From Metridium senile (Eukaryota > Cnidaria > Anthozoa > Actiniaria > Metridiidae): DNA of 64,000 nt. The translations under genes and the position numbers were made by a program. This document shows, in pieces, positions 1-11,674 of the stretch (the stretch's first letter is position 1; each line of letters opens with the position of its first letter). The notes below the pieces were generated by a model that saw nothing but the letters and a program-made list of their open reading frames with translations, had not been told where the DNA came from and did no database searches. The stretch covers positions 9,079,101 to 9,143,100 of the forward strand of contig OX459101.1 in assembly GCA_949775045.1 (NCBI GenBank), given 5' to 3'.

Positions 1-103
1 CATCCATCCATTCCTTTATTCTTTCATTCATCCATCCATCCATCCTTACATCTCTGCATTCATTCATTATCATTAAAATACTTTTTCTTGTTTTTGTTTC
101 AAG

Positions 104-3100
104 GAAGGGATAATATCATCTTTGGTTCTTCTCTCGAGCACAGAAAGTCACGCGAGCCGGGAAATGATTGCCAGGTAAATAACGATCTTTTATCGATTAT
201 GCCGATTGTTTATCGATTATTTATCGATATGTATCGTTTATTGACAGAGTATTCCTTGGTATTGCAACGGAGGAAGAACATCGAGGAGTCACCGTGCAAC
301 AGGGGGGAGTTAAGGTATTGGTTATTGATATTTATTAAAAGATATAGATTGTGTTGACGTAGAAGTTTACGAATTGTAGATAAATTCTAAATCAGTAGGT
401 TATAGTAAAACAGATAAAAGTGCAATTGTTTTACGTTAGGCTCTTCTTGTCCTTGCTGACAAAAATACAGACAAGGGGGCAGACCGTGCTGTACAGGCCC
501 TTGCTAAAATAGCTATCACGATGAACCCTGAGTTTGCTTTCCCTGGACACAGAGTAAGTATCATTATGTATAGTAAAGTTAAGTTAACATTTTGTACGGT
601 ATTACAAATTTCATTCTATTACCTATCTTATCTGATCGTATTACCTATATTATTTTTACGGTGTTGCAAATTTCATTCTAGTACCTACTGTAGCCTGAGA
701 AAACTGTTTTCTCAGGCTACTACTACCGACGCAGCATATACTAGTTTACTCGCTAATTTCCATTTATAGTTATGTATAATTTATAATGAACAGTAAGGAT
801 ATTTTCAAACATTATTTCAACACTCTTTCAAAAGTGTGCCACTTGTCATCTGCTTCCATTTTAGGTTGCCGTAGTCTCCATCGCAGCCGTTCTTAGTGTC
901 GTCACGCAACGTTGAACGGCTGCGAGGGAGACTAAGGTTGCCGAGCCTTTGCATCGAAGCGAGATGAACGTTGAGCTTGCAATGATAGACACTTTTGAGC
1001 ATCATGCAGGACAATTATTCACGTGTCTCTATCATTGCAAGATCGATGTTTGTCTCAGGATGGTTGCGCAGGGAACTGTGAAGGAGACTATTGTTGAAAT
1101 ATTTCAACATATATTAATAATTTAATTATAGCGCTCTTTCAAAAGTTTGCGTCTTTCCTTCTCATTTTATTTGTTCTTATTGTTTCTATTTATCTTTTTT
1201 CAGTATTTAGTTTAATTTATTTGTCACACAAATACAATTACAAAAATAATACTAATAAAATATATATAGATGTGATGGGAGAAGTATTCTAATACATTTT
1301 ACATTACAATGTTTCTTGTATATTTTTTTATTAGAGTTTTGGTCTGATTCGCCCCTTGATCAAATTGCTGCATCCTTCTAAAAGGGTAAGTCTGTAATAT
1401 TATATTAAAATATAAAATATTTATACTACCCCTCGTGTATATTTACGACTTCTCTCTTGCTCTACAGCTCCTAGCGTGTTTATATGTTCACAGTATGTAG
1501 ACACGCGCAGGGGACTGAGGCCTCTTCTACACGAATCCGATCCGGCTGAAACCGCATAGAAATATTTGCGTCCACACGAATCCTGTTGATCGTTTCCAAT
1601 TCAAAAGTATGCGGTTTCGGTGACCAGATTCACTGGATTCGTGTGGACGATAGGCCGATTCGCATCAAAAAGTATGCGGTTTCAAAAGTATCCGGATCCG
1701 TGTAGCCGGGGTCTGAGGGTAACCTATGTATACATTATTAGAACACGGATTTTCATGGCTACATCGCTACACTTGTCAATGTGTTATTGAGAGATGGCCA
1801 TTTTGACTTCTAGAAGTTCCAGTGAGCGCGCATTATTATTACACGTGAGTAACGAACAAAATCTCGCGCGCTGTACACTTCTAGAACTGCTTCGTGCGCA
1901 ATTCGAAAATACATCCCTTAATCCGTATAATTACGTCATTCGAACATTCTTAACATTCCAATCAGCATTCCAATCATTCTTCGTATTCCAATCATTCTTT
2001 AGATTCTTTAGTTTGCTACGCACGTCTGTGCGCGTGCAGGTTAGGGAGCCAGATTTAACGGTAATCAGTGTCGCGCGCGTATTTTAAATTGAAAAATTTT
2101 GTTATAAATATTAGAAAACAGGTCTATGATATCACTTATCCAGAACTATAATACCTCTAGAAAGAAGTTCTAGTGAGCGCGCATTATTATTACACGTGAG
2201 TAACAAACAAAATCTCGCGCGCTGTACACTTCTAGAACTGCTTCGTGTACAATTTGAAAATTTGAAATTACATCCCTGAATTCGTATCATTACATCATTC
2301 GCACATTCTTAACATTCCAATCAGCATTCCATTTATTCTTTACATTCCAACCTGATTCCAATCATTCTTTAGATTCTTTAGTTTGTTGCGCACGTCTGTG
2401 CGCGTGCAGGTTAGGAAGCCAGATTTAACGGTAATCAGTGTCACGCGCGCATTTTGAATTCAAACAGTACTTACTTCTGTTTTCCTTTCCCTTATGCAAT
2501 TGGATGCCATGATTTTTTCCCAATTGAACTCTGACCGAGTACACTTTGTTTCATGGATTATAATTAATGGAGACCAATTTCTTAAACGCATTACATTCTC
2601 TGTATCATACTTTTAACATAAGTCATAATTCTGATGCAAGCCGTTGGAAAAATACAAAAAGGTACTAATTCTAACAAAGTACTAAAGCTAAATTTAGCGC
2701 AATAGAATAGCACGTTTATGTTTGACTGGAAACTTGCTCATGGCGTACTGAGTTCTGTCCAGAAACTGATAGACCAAAGTTGACTTTAAGATGTCAGTTC
2801 AGTGTATTTTACATATTTATGAAGTAAAGTATGACCAAGTCACAAGTGCAGTTGGTTAGTGCGCGGCTTTCGGAGCGAAAGGTCATGAGTTCGATCACCA
2901 GTGGCCTCACACTTGTTTCGACTTCTTTCCAATCAGTGTAGCTTTGAGTAGCTTTAAATACCCATAAACTGTAATTTTTTGTAATAGTTGTGAATAATAA
3001 TCTCTTTCTACCATGATCACAGGGTATTGCACAATATGAAGCTCTCCTGGCGCTGACAAACCTGGCACAGTTGAACGACGATGTGAGGTAGGTATAGGGA

Positions 3101-6100
3101 CCGAATAAGTTTTATACCCTGGGGGACTAAGGGGTAAGCTATAGTGACTAACGTTATTGAAATAAGTACACTCATGCATTGTTTATACACCCATTGTCAT
3201 AAACGTTGTCAATATAAAGTAGAGATTTACACTACAACAAGTGGCACGTTATTATTTGTTTATCTGTTTTCAGCAGTTGAAATTTTAACTTTTTACTGTA
3301 TAATAAGTAAAAGTGAAGACGGAATAAGAAATTATGAAATCAATGTATCGAGCATTTAGGGCGTAGTTATGTGATGTGACAGTTCTTAGTGTTAATGTCT
3401 TTTTTGGAGGACAATGCTAATGGCATTTACTATATCTATTATAAAGTGTTATCTGCATAACTATTTTCTCTGACAGAAAGCAAATCATTAAGCAGAAAGG
3501 TCTGCCTGACATTGAGATGTTGATGTTTGATGAGGAAGAGATGTTAAAACGAGCTGCAACAGAGTGTATGTGTAATATGGTCTTGAATGATGAGGTAAAT
3601 ATAGGTTGAAACTACTGCTTGTTATCCTTGCTAGCTAACGAAATCACTTTTATCCTTCCTTCCTTCCTTCCTTCCTTCCTTCCTTCCTTCCTATTTCTCT
3701 TCCATTCATCTATTCGGAGTTTTTTCTATTTCCTCACATCATTCTTACCTACTGTTTTAAGGTGTTCAATCTGTACGAGAAGGAGGATTCAGAAACCGAA
3801 CGTGTCAAGCTAATGGTGCTCTTTTTTGGCGAAGAAGATATGGCTTTAAGGAGGTGACACATCAGTGCATAGATATTAGATTTTGTTAGTGACTGACTGA
3901 TTGCTATTTGTTGGTTTCATGCTTGGTTGACTTCAGTCATTCAATAATTCTCCAATTAAATGATAAATTCATCTATTCATTCATCCATTTATTCAAAAAT
4001 AAATAATAATTTTATTCATTCATTCATTTATTGCTTTTTTGATCCACCCATCCATCCACTCACTCACTTATTCTCTTATTAATTGATTAATCCATTAACT
4101 AATCTATAATCTCATTCATCCATCCGTCCAATCATCCATCCATCCGTCCAATCATCCATCCATCCATTCACTCACTCATTCACTCACCCACTTATTTATT
4201 TATTCTATAATTAATTGATTCATTAATTCACAAAATCATTTATTCATCCATCCATTTATTCATCCATCCATTTATTCATCCATCCATTTATTCATCCATC
4301 CATTTATTCATCCATCCATTTATTCATCCATACATCTATTCATTCAATCATTCATTCATCAATCTATCCATCCATTCGTGCATAAACCCACTCATCCTGT
4401 GTTTTCTTGTTTTAGTTCTTCATTCATGTATTGTCTTGTTTATCCATAGAGCTGCTGGAGGAGCCTTAGCTATGCTTACATCAAGTGAGATCGTCTGTCG
4501 TCTCATCTCCAAGGTATTAATAAAAGTGCATTCGATAATTTATTGAGATATTTAGAGAGAGAAAAATCTGTAGAATTTACGCACAAAGAATCTTACGTCC
4601 TATCAAACATCCCCTTCCAAAAAATATAATAATCAACTTCTCCCCTCCCCCTAAAAAATAATAATCAATCCCTCCCCTTCCCCCAAAAAATAACAATTGA
4701 AATTGCCCATTTCAGACCACGTGGTCTCTTGAGAATTGTTCTTTTATGATGAACGTGTTATATTATTGACATGTGAAAGAATCAACTCACAAGGAAGTTA
4801 AAGAGATCTATTGAAATTGGTGCATATACTTATTATATATGATATCTTCCAGGTCAATCCATGGCTGGATATAATAAAAGAAAATCTTGTGACAGACCAA
4901 ACGGAGGTAAAGTTACGCTGTGTGTACATCGTAAACAACCTGATGGCAGCCAATAAAGACATTGCTACAAAGGTATAGCATTATCAAATCACCACCGCCA
5001 CCATCATTATCGTCATCGTCAGCAGCATCGTCATCATCGTCATCAACACAATCATCATCATCAACATTACCATAATCATTACCATCGTCACCATCACCCT
5101 CATCATCACCATCAATAAGAATTATTATCATCATTGTCATCACCATTTTCGTCATCATCATCATCATCATCATCAATCTTTACTAATAAAAATAATAATA
5201 ATAATTTAATAATTTATAGAGCGCATAAATCTATATACATATTCAGATGCGCTATAACTATTTACAATAAAATTTATGGTAATATATTATACAAAGAGTG
5301 ACTAATTAAATAATACTAATGAAAAGAAACTAATGCAGGGACGCCCTTGTAAATAAGTGTGTCTTCAGGTTCTTCTTGAACGAGTCAATATTTAGGTTAA
5401 CGTTTCTAATATCTAGCGGCAGAGCATTCCAAAGGGCAGGTGCGGTACTACCATCATTATCAAGCATCATCATCATTCTTGTCCGTCATTATAATTCTCA
5501 ATCATCGTTGACATCAATCAATCATCATGATTCTCAATCATCATCAGACATCATAATCATCGATCATCATCATCGTTAACCTTGACCATCATTACTATAA
5601 ATCATCATCGTCATCATAATCATCGATCATCATTGACATCATCATCATTAACCTTGACCATCATTACTATCAATCATCATCAGACATCATAATCATCGCT
5701 CATCATTAACATCATCATCGCCATGATCATCGATTATCGTTAACATAAGTCGTATATTTGTTTGTGTATTTGTTTATTTATTTGTTTGTTTATTCATTTG
5801 TTTGTTTATTTGTTTGTCTGTTTATTTATTTGTTTGTTTATTCATTTGCTTATTTATTTGTTTATTTATTTATTTATTTGATTTTTGATTTATTTCTTTG
5901 TTTATTTGTCTGTTTATTTATTTATTTGCCTGTTTGTTTATTTGTTTGTATATTTATTTGCTTGTTTATTTATTTATTTGTTTGTTTATTTGTTTGTTTG
6001 TTTATTTATAGTTTGCTTGTTTGTTTATTTCTTTTTTATTTGCTTATTTATTTATTTGTTTGTTGATTTGTTTGTTTGTTTATTTATAGTTTGCTTGTTT

Positions 6101-6297
6101 GTTTATTTCTTTTTTATTTGCTTATTTATTTATTTGCTTGTTTGTTTCAGCTTGTTGAGAGCGAAGTTCTTGAGATTCTCATGGTTCTCTCTAAGGACAA
6201 CAAACCCGACATGCAGCAAATCCGTGAATTGGCTGACACCGCTTTGAACAAGGCTGTTGAATGGGAGCTTATCAAAGCAAAGGATGTTAACAAATGA
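104..6297 (+). CDS. UNC45: UNC45 myosin co-chaperone, C-terminal part (10 exons, 5' end outside window)
   Basis: Exons at 104-174, 248-314, 440-553, 1335-1385, 3023-3087, 3477-3594, 3762-3853, 4450-4513, 4853-4972 and 6151-6297 have AG/GT borders and compatible phases. Joined they give 303 codons ending in TGA at 6295-6297. The product matches the C-terminal UCS/armadillo region of UNC45: the series includes EGIISSLVLLSSTESHASRE, VQALAKIAITMNPEFAFPG, YEALLALTNLAQLNDDVR, GLPDIEMLMFDEEEMLKRA, AAGGALAMLTSS and NKAVEWELIKAKD. UNC45 proteins bind HSP90 through an N-terminal TPR domain (not in this window) and fold myosin motor heads with the UCS domain, in the cytosol and at sarcomeres. The family is about 930 residues, so roughly the last third is here. 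Introns carry a SINE, foldback elements, a direct duplication and long microsatellites. The last acceptor directly follows a TTTG/TTTA repeat. No broken codons were seen. The family call is secure; the UNC45A or B label is not meaningful in an invertebrate. Confidence 0.93.
866..1093. repeat. Foldback/MITE pair in UNC45 intron 3
   Basis: Two nested hairpins are visible. The first arms carry AGTCTCC..CGCAGCCGTTC and its complement (about 870-932). The second arms carry TTGCAATGATAGACAC (about 978-993) and the near complement GTGTCTCTATCATTGCAA (1023-1040). The right part resembles the element at 48671-48885, including the flanking GGGAACTGTGAAGG..GACTATT end. No protein is encoded. Confidence 0.6.
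1517..1718. repeat. Foldback MITE with CTACACG..ATCCG ends
   Basis: The left end (TCTACACGAATCCGATCCGG) and the right end (CCGGATCCGTGTAGCC) are near complements. The internal motif AAAGTATGCGGTTTC also recurs in direct and inverted copies. No ORF. It lies in the UNC45 intron between 1385 and 3023. Confidence 0.6.
1804..2460. repeat. Direct duplication of about 300 bp (1804-2090 and 2154-2460)
   Basis: Two copies offset by 350 bp share the blocks AGTGAGCGCGCATTATTATT, CTCGCGCGCTGTACACTTC, the CATTCCAAT-rich middle, and GCGCGTGCAGGTTAGG with the following CAGATTTAACGGTAATCAG. They have diverged by small indels. Intronic, with no coding signal. Confidence 0.75.
2845..2925 (+). repeat. tRNA-derived SINE-like fragment
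   Basis: It has an A-box-like TGGTTAGTGCG at 2853-2863 and a B-box-like GAGTTCGATCA at 2887-2897, spaced as in a tRNA, but no convincing acceptor stem. This fits a SINE head or tRNA relic in the UNC45 intron rather than a functional tRNA gene. Confidence 0.5.
3652..3692 (+). repeat. (TTCC)n microsatellite
   Basis: Perfect TTCC tetranucleotide tract in the intron upstream of the UNC45 exon at 3762. Confidence 0.9.
3955..4400 (+). repeat. (ATCC/ATTC)n degenerate microsatellite
   Basis: Imperfect CATCCATC / CATTTATT repeats fill most of the intron between exons 3762-3853 and 4450-4513. A more homogeneous ATTTATTCATCC run lies at about 4243-4330. Confidence 0.85.
4985..5175 (+). repeat. (CAT/CATCAC)n trinucleotide repeat
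   Basis: Long CATCATCAT-type tract in the last UNC45 intron. It is followed by a retrotransposon relic and by a second, CAT-rich tract at 5450-5750. Confidence 0.85.
5200..5447 (-). pseudogene. 3' end of a non-LTR retrotransposon (RT ORF C-terminus)
   Basis: Read on the minus strand, about 5447-5330 encodes a short uninterrupted stretch including APALWNALPLDIRNV and SFKKNLKTHLFTRA, then a stop codon (TAG). The remainder to about 5200 is an AT-rich tail with GCGCTATAA-like sequence and an AAT repeat. Such a C-terminal motif followed by a microsatellite tail is typical of CR1/L2/jockey-type non-LTR elements. It is a 5'-truncated dead copy within the last UNC45 intron. Confidence 0.6.
5755..6147 (+). 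repeat. (TTTG/TTTA)n microsatellite abutting a splice acceptor
   Basis: About 390 bp of TTTGTTTGTTTATTTA-type repeat runs directly into the TTTCAG acceptor of the last UNC45 exon and therefore serves as its polypyrimidine tract. A block of roughly 75 bp within it is duplicated (about 5995-6065 and 6068-6140). Confidence 0.9.
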
Positions 6298-6369
6298 TGG
6301 TGATAATGACTTTCCTCCCTTTTGACCCCTTTTGTCATCTGTGGAATACTACTATCATCGCCATTAATT

Positions 6370-6622
6370 CATTTACTCGAATAAGCTCCACCCCCGAATA
6401 ACCGCCGCCCTCGAATAAGCGCCGCACTTTATCGCTATAATGTTACTCTAGAACAGCATTGGAAATAAATTTGTATCAAAAGCTATATTCCTCAGCTAAA
6501 AGAAATCATATTTCACTGCTCGCCTATTAAGTTATCTCCCCACATTCGTAGTTCTGATCAAGAAGGAGACAGTGATATCGAGAAAAATTTAATAAGCGCC
6601 ACGGCGCTTATTCGAGTAAATA
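6370..6622. repeat. Foldback MITE downstream of the UNC45 stop
   Basis: The ends TTTACTCGAATAAGC (about 6372) and GCGCTTATTCGAGTAAA (about 6605-6620) are inverted. GCCGCC/CGCCAC motifs lie inside. It starts about 75 bp after the UNC45 stop and could lie within the 3' UTR. The interval 6298-6930 otherwise holds only AT-rich and CAT-repeat DNA. Confidence 0.65.
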
Positions 6623-6717
6623 CAATAACTCATGTTTATTATTATGGTTATCGTTAATATCACTTTCAACACAATCATCATCATTATTATCATCATCATC
6701 ATTGTGTTGATCAATTC

Positions 6718-6930
6718 ATGGTTATTGTTGTGGTCATCGTTAATTATCATCATCGTCATTTTTGTCATCATAATCATAATGATTTTCGTTGCTTTCATCA
6801 GTTCATCTTTATTGTTATTGCCATCAATATCATCAGCACTACATTTTTCATCATCAATGTCATCATTATCATTTTCATCATCATCATCATCATCATCCTA
6901 TTTACCATCATCATCATCAACATAATATAG
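6718..6930 (+). repeat. CAT-rich segment, rearranged partial copy of the 1765-bp unit
   Basis: The sequence from GGTTATTGTTGTGGTCATCG through CATCATCATCAACATAA is repeated essentially identically 659 bp downstream (about 7377-7585) inside the tandem unit. Here it joins directly to the unit start (AGACCCTATATATTT), skipping about 1.1 kb. This indicates a deletion or recombination product at the array edge. Confidence 0.75.
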
Positions 6931-8566
6931 AGACCCTATATATTTATATCTATCGATATTGATATACACCTAAACAAAATTGCGAGAATGTTGCCACATG
7001 AAAAAATTGCATTAGTAATTTGGTATAAAAAATGAACAACAAAAGAAAGAGTTCAGCTTTAGTAATCTTATTTTGTCTTTCAGTTAATCCCTTTCCCACT
7101 AATTTACAAAAGTCAGGACAACGTTCTTGCAATTAAGTGTATCTATTTATATTAGAATTATAGACCCTATTTTAATAAGACAATTTAAGGTGAAATGTAT
7201 TCCCTAGGTATTGAAGACCAAAAACTCGAAACCCATCCCCTAACCAGTATAACAATTACGCCTATTTCAAAAATCATTGTCGCAGTCATTCTAAAATTCA
7301 CACTGGTATCAAATTATCCACAGCATGCTTTGTGATAATATGATGTGTTGAATCATGCTTGTTTTTCTAAAGATTATTGGTTATTGTTGTGGTCATCGTT
7401 AATTATCATCATCGTCATTTTTGTCATCATAATCATAATGATTTTCGTTGCTTTCATCAGTTCATCTTTATTGTTATTGCCATCAATATCATCAGCACTA
7501 CATTTTTCATCATCAATGTCATCATTATCATTTTCATCATCATCATCATCATCATCCTATTTACCATCATCATCATCAACATAAAATTATCATCATTACC
7601 AATATCGTCATCATCTTCACCATGAATTAACTAGTTGTTCACAAATAATAAGTTGTAATCTAGTGAGATATAGAATATATTTTTGCAATTTAGATTGTCT
7701 TACACGAATAAATTAAAATATCTAGGTGCAATTAAAATTGTTACTAGTTATAACCATTTTTCCAAATGAATAGAGCGATACACTTGAACCATGAAATAAA
7801 AACAAAATAGTTACTAACTAATAGTTTTTATTTAGTGACTATTTAGTCACTTTCACTCAACCAGAAACATCAAATACAAAAAGAAAACACACCTCCTTAC
7901 AACTTTACTTGTCTTTAATAGTGACTAATAGTCGCTAAATAAGAACTATTACACAATAACAATTTGATTTTCTTTCATGGGTAGTGCTTTTGCCTTATCT
8001 TAGTAACTTACACTAAACCAAAAACATCAAATACAACAGTAAACAATACCTTATTACAACTTTACTTGTCTTTGATAGTGACTAGAGTGAAGTCATTTAA
8101 CCCGTGAAATAGATATTAGACTAATACACCTTAGCAGTCTAGAATTCCATTGTTTTCTTTTACACTTTGGCAAGCAATTTTTGTTTCAGGGATTAAATGT
8201 CTTCACTCTAATAGTCACTAAATAAGAACTAGTACACAGTAGCAATTTGATTCTATTTCATGCATGGATATTATTTTTTCTGTGATTTCTTGAAATATTA
8301 TGGAGATTTTAATTATAACGATATTATGATAATTCTATCTTAGATATTTTAGAATTTCGATGTCACACAGTGTTATAATAGTTTTTGAGGTACAGTCTAC
8401 TCTTGTTAAACTGTTAGATAATATTTATATTATTTTTTTTTTGAATTTTACATAATTTACATTTGGTTCCTTGGAGTGACCTTCTTAATCCACAATAACT
8501 GCTAGTTATCAAACTTTGTGTTTTACATGAGGAAAGAAAGTTGGGGGAAATGTTCCTTCAACTAAC

Positions 8567-8634
8567 TAGCCTGCGTAGCGGCTCTTGGGGGGATCCTTCT
8601 CTCCCCAATCCCCCCAAGAGCCGCTACGCAGACT
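8567..8634. repeat. Perfect foldback in tandem unit (copy 1)
   Basis: Arms of about 26 bp: TAGCCTGCGTAGCGGCTCTT plus GGGGGG, and the complement, around a 16-bp loop. The same hairpin recurs 1765 bp later at 10332-10399. Confidence 0.8.
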
Positions 8635-10331
8635 ATCAACTAACCAACGATGTGATCCCATAATACATACCTTTCTAAGACAAATCGGGAAAAGGAGACC
8701 CTATATATTTATATCTATCGATATTGATATACACCTAAACAAAATTGCGAGAATGTTGCCACATGAAAAAATTGCATTAGTAATTTGGTATAAAAAATGA
8801 ACAACAAAAGAAAGAGTTCAGCTTTAGTAATCTTATTTTGTCTTTCAGTTAATCCCTTTCCCACTAATTTACAAAAGTCAGGACAACGTTCTTGCAATTA
8901 AGTGTATCTATTTATATTAGAATTATAGACCCTATTTTAATAAGACAATTTAAGGTGAAATGTATTCCCTAGGTATTGAAGACCAAAAACTCGAAACCCA
9001 TCCCCTAACCAGTATAACAATTACGCCTATTTCAAAAATCATTGTCGCAGTCATTCTAAAATTCACACTGGTATCAAATTATCCACAGCATGCTTTGTGA
9101 TAATATGATGTGTTGAATCATGCTTGTTTTTCTAAAGATTATTGGTTATTGTTGTGGTCATCGTTAATTATCATCATCGTCATTTTTGTCATCATAATCA
9201 TAATGATTTTCGTTGCTTTCATCAGTTCATCTTTATTGTTATTGCCATCAATATCATCAGCACTACATTTTTCATCATCAATGTCATCATTATCATTTTC
9301 ATCATCATCATCATCATCATCCTATTTACCATCATCATCATCAACATAAAATTATCATCATTACCAATATCGTCATCATCTTCACCATGAATTAACTAGT
9401 TGTTCACAAATAATAAGTTGTAATCTAGTGAGATATAGAATATATTTTTGCAATTTAGATTGTCTTACACGAATAAATTAAAATATCTAGGTGCAATTAA
9501 AATTGTTACTAGTTATAACCATTTTTCCAAATGAATAGAGCGATACACTTGAACCATGAAATAAAAACAAAATAGTTACTAACTAATAGTTTTTATTTAG
9601 TGACTATTTAGTCACTTTCACTCAACCAGAAACATCAAATACAAAAAGAAAACACACCTCCTTACAACTTTACTTGTCTTTAATAGTGACTAATAGTCGC
9701 TAAATAAGAACTATTACACAATAACAATTTGATTTTCTTTCATGGGTAGTGCTTTTGCCTTATCTTAGTAACTTACACTAAACCAAAAACATCAAATACA
9801 ACAGTAAACAATACCTTATTACAACTTTACTTGTCTTTGATAGTGACTAGAGTGAAGTCATTTAACCCGTGAAATAGATATTAGACTAATACACCTTAGC
9901 AGTCTAGAATTCCATTGTTTTCTTTTACACTTTGGCAAGCAATTTTTGTTTCAGGGATTAAATGTCTTCACTCTAATAGTCACTAAATAAGAACTAGTAC
10001 ACAGTAGCAATTTGATTCTATTTCATGCATGGATATTATTTTTTCTGTGATTTCTTGAAATATTATGGAGATTTTAATTATAACGATATTATGATAATTC
10101 TATCTTAGATATTTTAGAATTTCGATGTCACACAGTGTTATAATAGTTTTTGAGGTACAGTCTACTCTTGTTAAACTGTTAGATAATATTTATATTATTT
10201 TTTTTTTGAATTTTACATAATTTACATTTGGTTCCTTGGAGTGACCTTCTTAATCCACAATAACTGCTAGTTATCAAACTTTGTGTTTTACATGAGGAAA
10301 GAAAGTTGGGGGAAATGTTCCTTCAACTAAC

Positions 10332-10399
10332 TAGCCTGCGTAGCGGCTCTTGGGGGGATCCTTCTCTCCCCAATCCCCCCAAGAGCCGCTACGCAGACT
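10332..10399. repeat. Perfect foldback in tandem unit (copy 2)
   Basis: Identical to the hairpin at 8567-8634; present because the 1765-bp unit is duplicated. Confidence 0.8.
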
Positions 10400-10979
10400 A
10401 TCAACTAACCAACGATGTGATCCCATAATACATACCTTTCTAAGACAAATCGGGAAAAGGAGACCCTATATATTTATATCTATCGATATTGATATACACC
10501 TAAACAAAATTGCGAGAATGTTGCCACATGAAAAAATTGCATTAGTAATTTGGTATAAAAAATGAACAACAAAAGAAAGAGTTCAGCTTTAGTAATCTTA
10601 TTTTGTCTTTCAGTTAATCCCTTTCCCACTAATTTACAAAAGTCAGGACAACGTTCTTGCAATTAAGTGTATCTATTTATATTAGAATTATAGACCCTAT
10701 TTTAATAAGACAATTTAAGGTGAAATGTATTCCCTAGGTATTGAAGACCAAAAACTCGAAACCCATCCCCTAACCAGTATAACAATTACGCCTATTTCAA
10801 AAATCATTGTCGCAGTCATTCTAAAATTCACACTGGTATCAAATTATCCACAGCATGCTTTGTGATAATATGATGTGTTGAATCATGCTTGTTTTTCTAA
10901 AGAACTAATAACAACATGTGTGTATTTTCACGTACTTGTTATTGTGTTGCATACAATTCTGTTGATAACAAGTTTGAAT

Positions 10980-11172
10980 TTAATATATTCAACAAAATCG
11001 AACGGATGTTGAAGTAAATGTTGAAGGCGTTTGCCCGGGCCTTTATCAGCTCAAATCCAGCATTCCTTTCGGTCTTGGCTAGCTGATTTTTAGACGGGCC
11101 TGGGTCCCACGCTATCGCTTCTTCCTAAACGTTTTAGGGAGGAAGCGTACGACGTACCCAGGCCCGCCTGAA
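10980..11172. repeat. Half of a GGCCCGGGCAAACG MITE next to a small foldback
   Basis: 10984-11042 matches one arm of the element complete at 13957-14164 (CAACAAAATCGAACGGATGT through TTTGCCCGGGCCTT). At about 11093-11168 there is a separate palindrome with arms GACGGGCCTGGGT and ACCCAGGCCCG. The remaining 11173-11674 interval shows no gene or repeat that I recognise. Confidence 0.55.
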
Positions 11173-11674
11173 AATAAGGCTTTGCTTGATGCTTGATGCT
11201 TTAGCTGCGACAACGTTTATGAAATAGTTGTACAGTCATTTCAAAAAAACATTGTCGTCGACCGGCTTTGCGACTACGCGACTAGAACTAGAAGGAGTAT
11301 GGGTAGAAATCGCTGAAGCAGTTAGCTGCATATATTATCAACATCTTGAGCTCTCAGTACTTTGTTTCTATTAGATTTACGCTGGCGATTGATTTGGATG
11401 ACACAAATTCTCTGCATGAAAACTGAAGAAGTAGTTATTTACTTGTCGATATCTCGAAGCTCTATAAATGGTTTATTTCTTTGCACAGAACACGAAGACA
11501 CATATTTCAGCATATTCTTAAGCGCTTGCTAAAAATTTATTGCTTTAGTGAATTTTACCCATACTCGCGCTTGGGCAAGTCGAGTAGTCGCGGAGCCGGT
11601 CAGCCGGAGCGGCAATGTTTTTTCAATGTTTTTTTTATATGGGAGAACATGCCAGTATCCCGGGTACATCGATT

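Larger units (their letters stand above)
6931..10903. repeat. Tandem array of a 1765-bp unit, 2.25 copies
   Basis: Copies are 6931-8695, 8696-10460 and a partial third, 10461-10903. All start at AGACCCTATATATTTATATC and look virtually identical. The third breaks off after GTTTTTCTAAAGA. Each complete unit contains a CAT microsatellite, two related sub-blocks (around 7860 and 8020 in copy 1) that share AACTTTACTTGTCTTT and ATCAAATACAA, and a foldback with ends TAGCCTGCGTAGCGGCTCTT. No plausible gene is present; the recurrent short ORFs are repeat-encoded. The near identity implies a very recent segmental duplication or an assembly artefact. Confidence 0.92.

Noticed and set aside
2845..2925. 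Functional tRNA gene
   Set aside because: A and B boxes are present but acceptor-stem pairing and a credible anticodon arm are not; SINE-like fragment is more likely.
5758..6066. Leu/Phe/Cys/Val/Tyr-rich ORFs resembling membrane proteins
   Set aside because: Translation of the TTTG/TTTA microsatellite preceding the last UNC45 exon.
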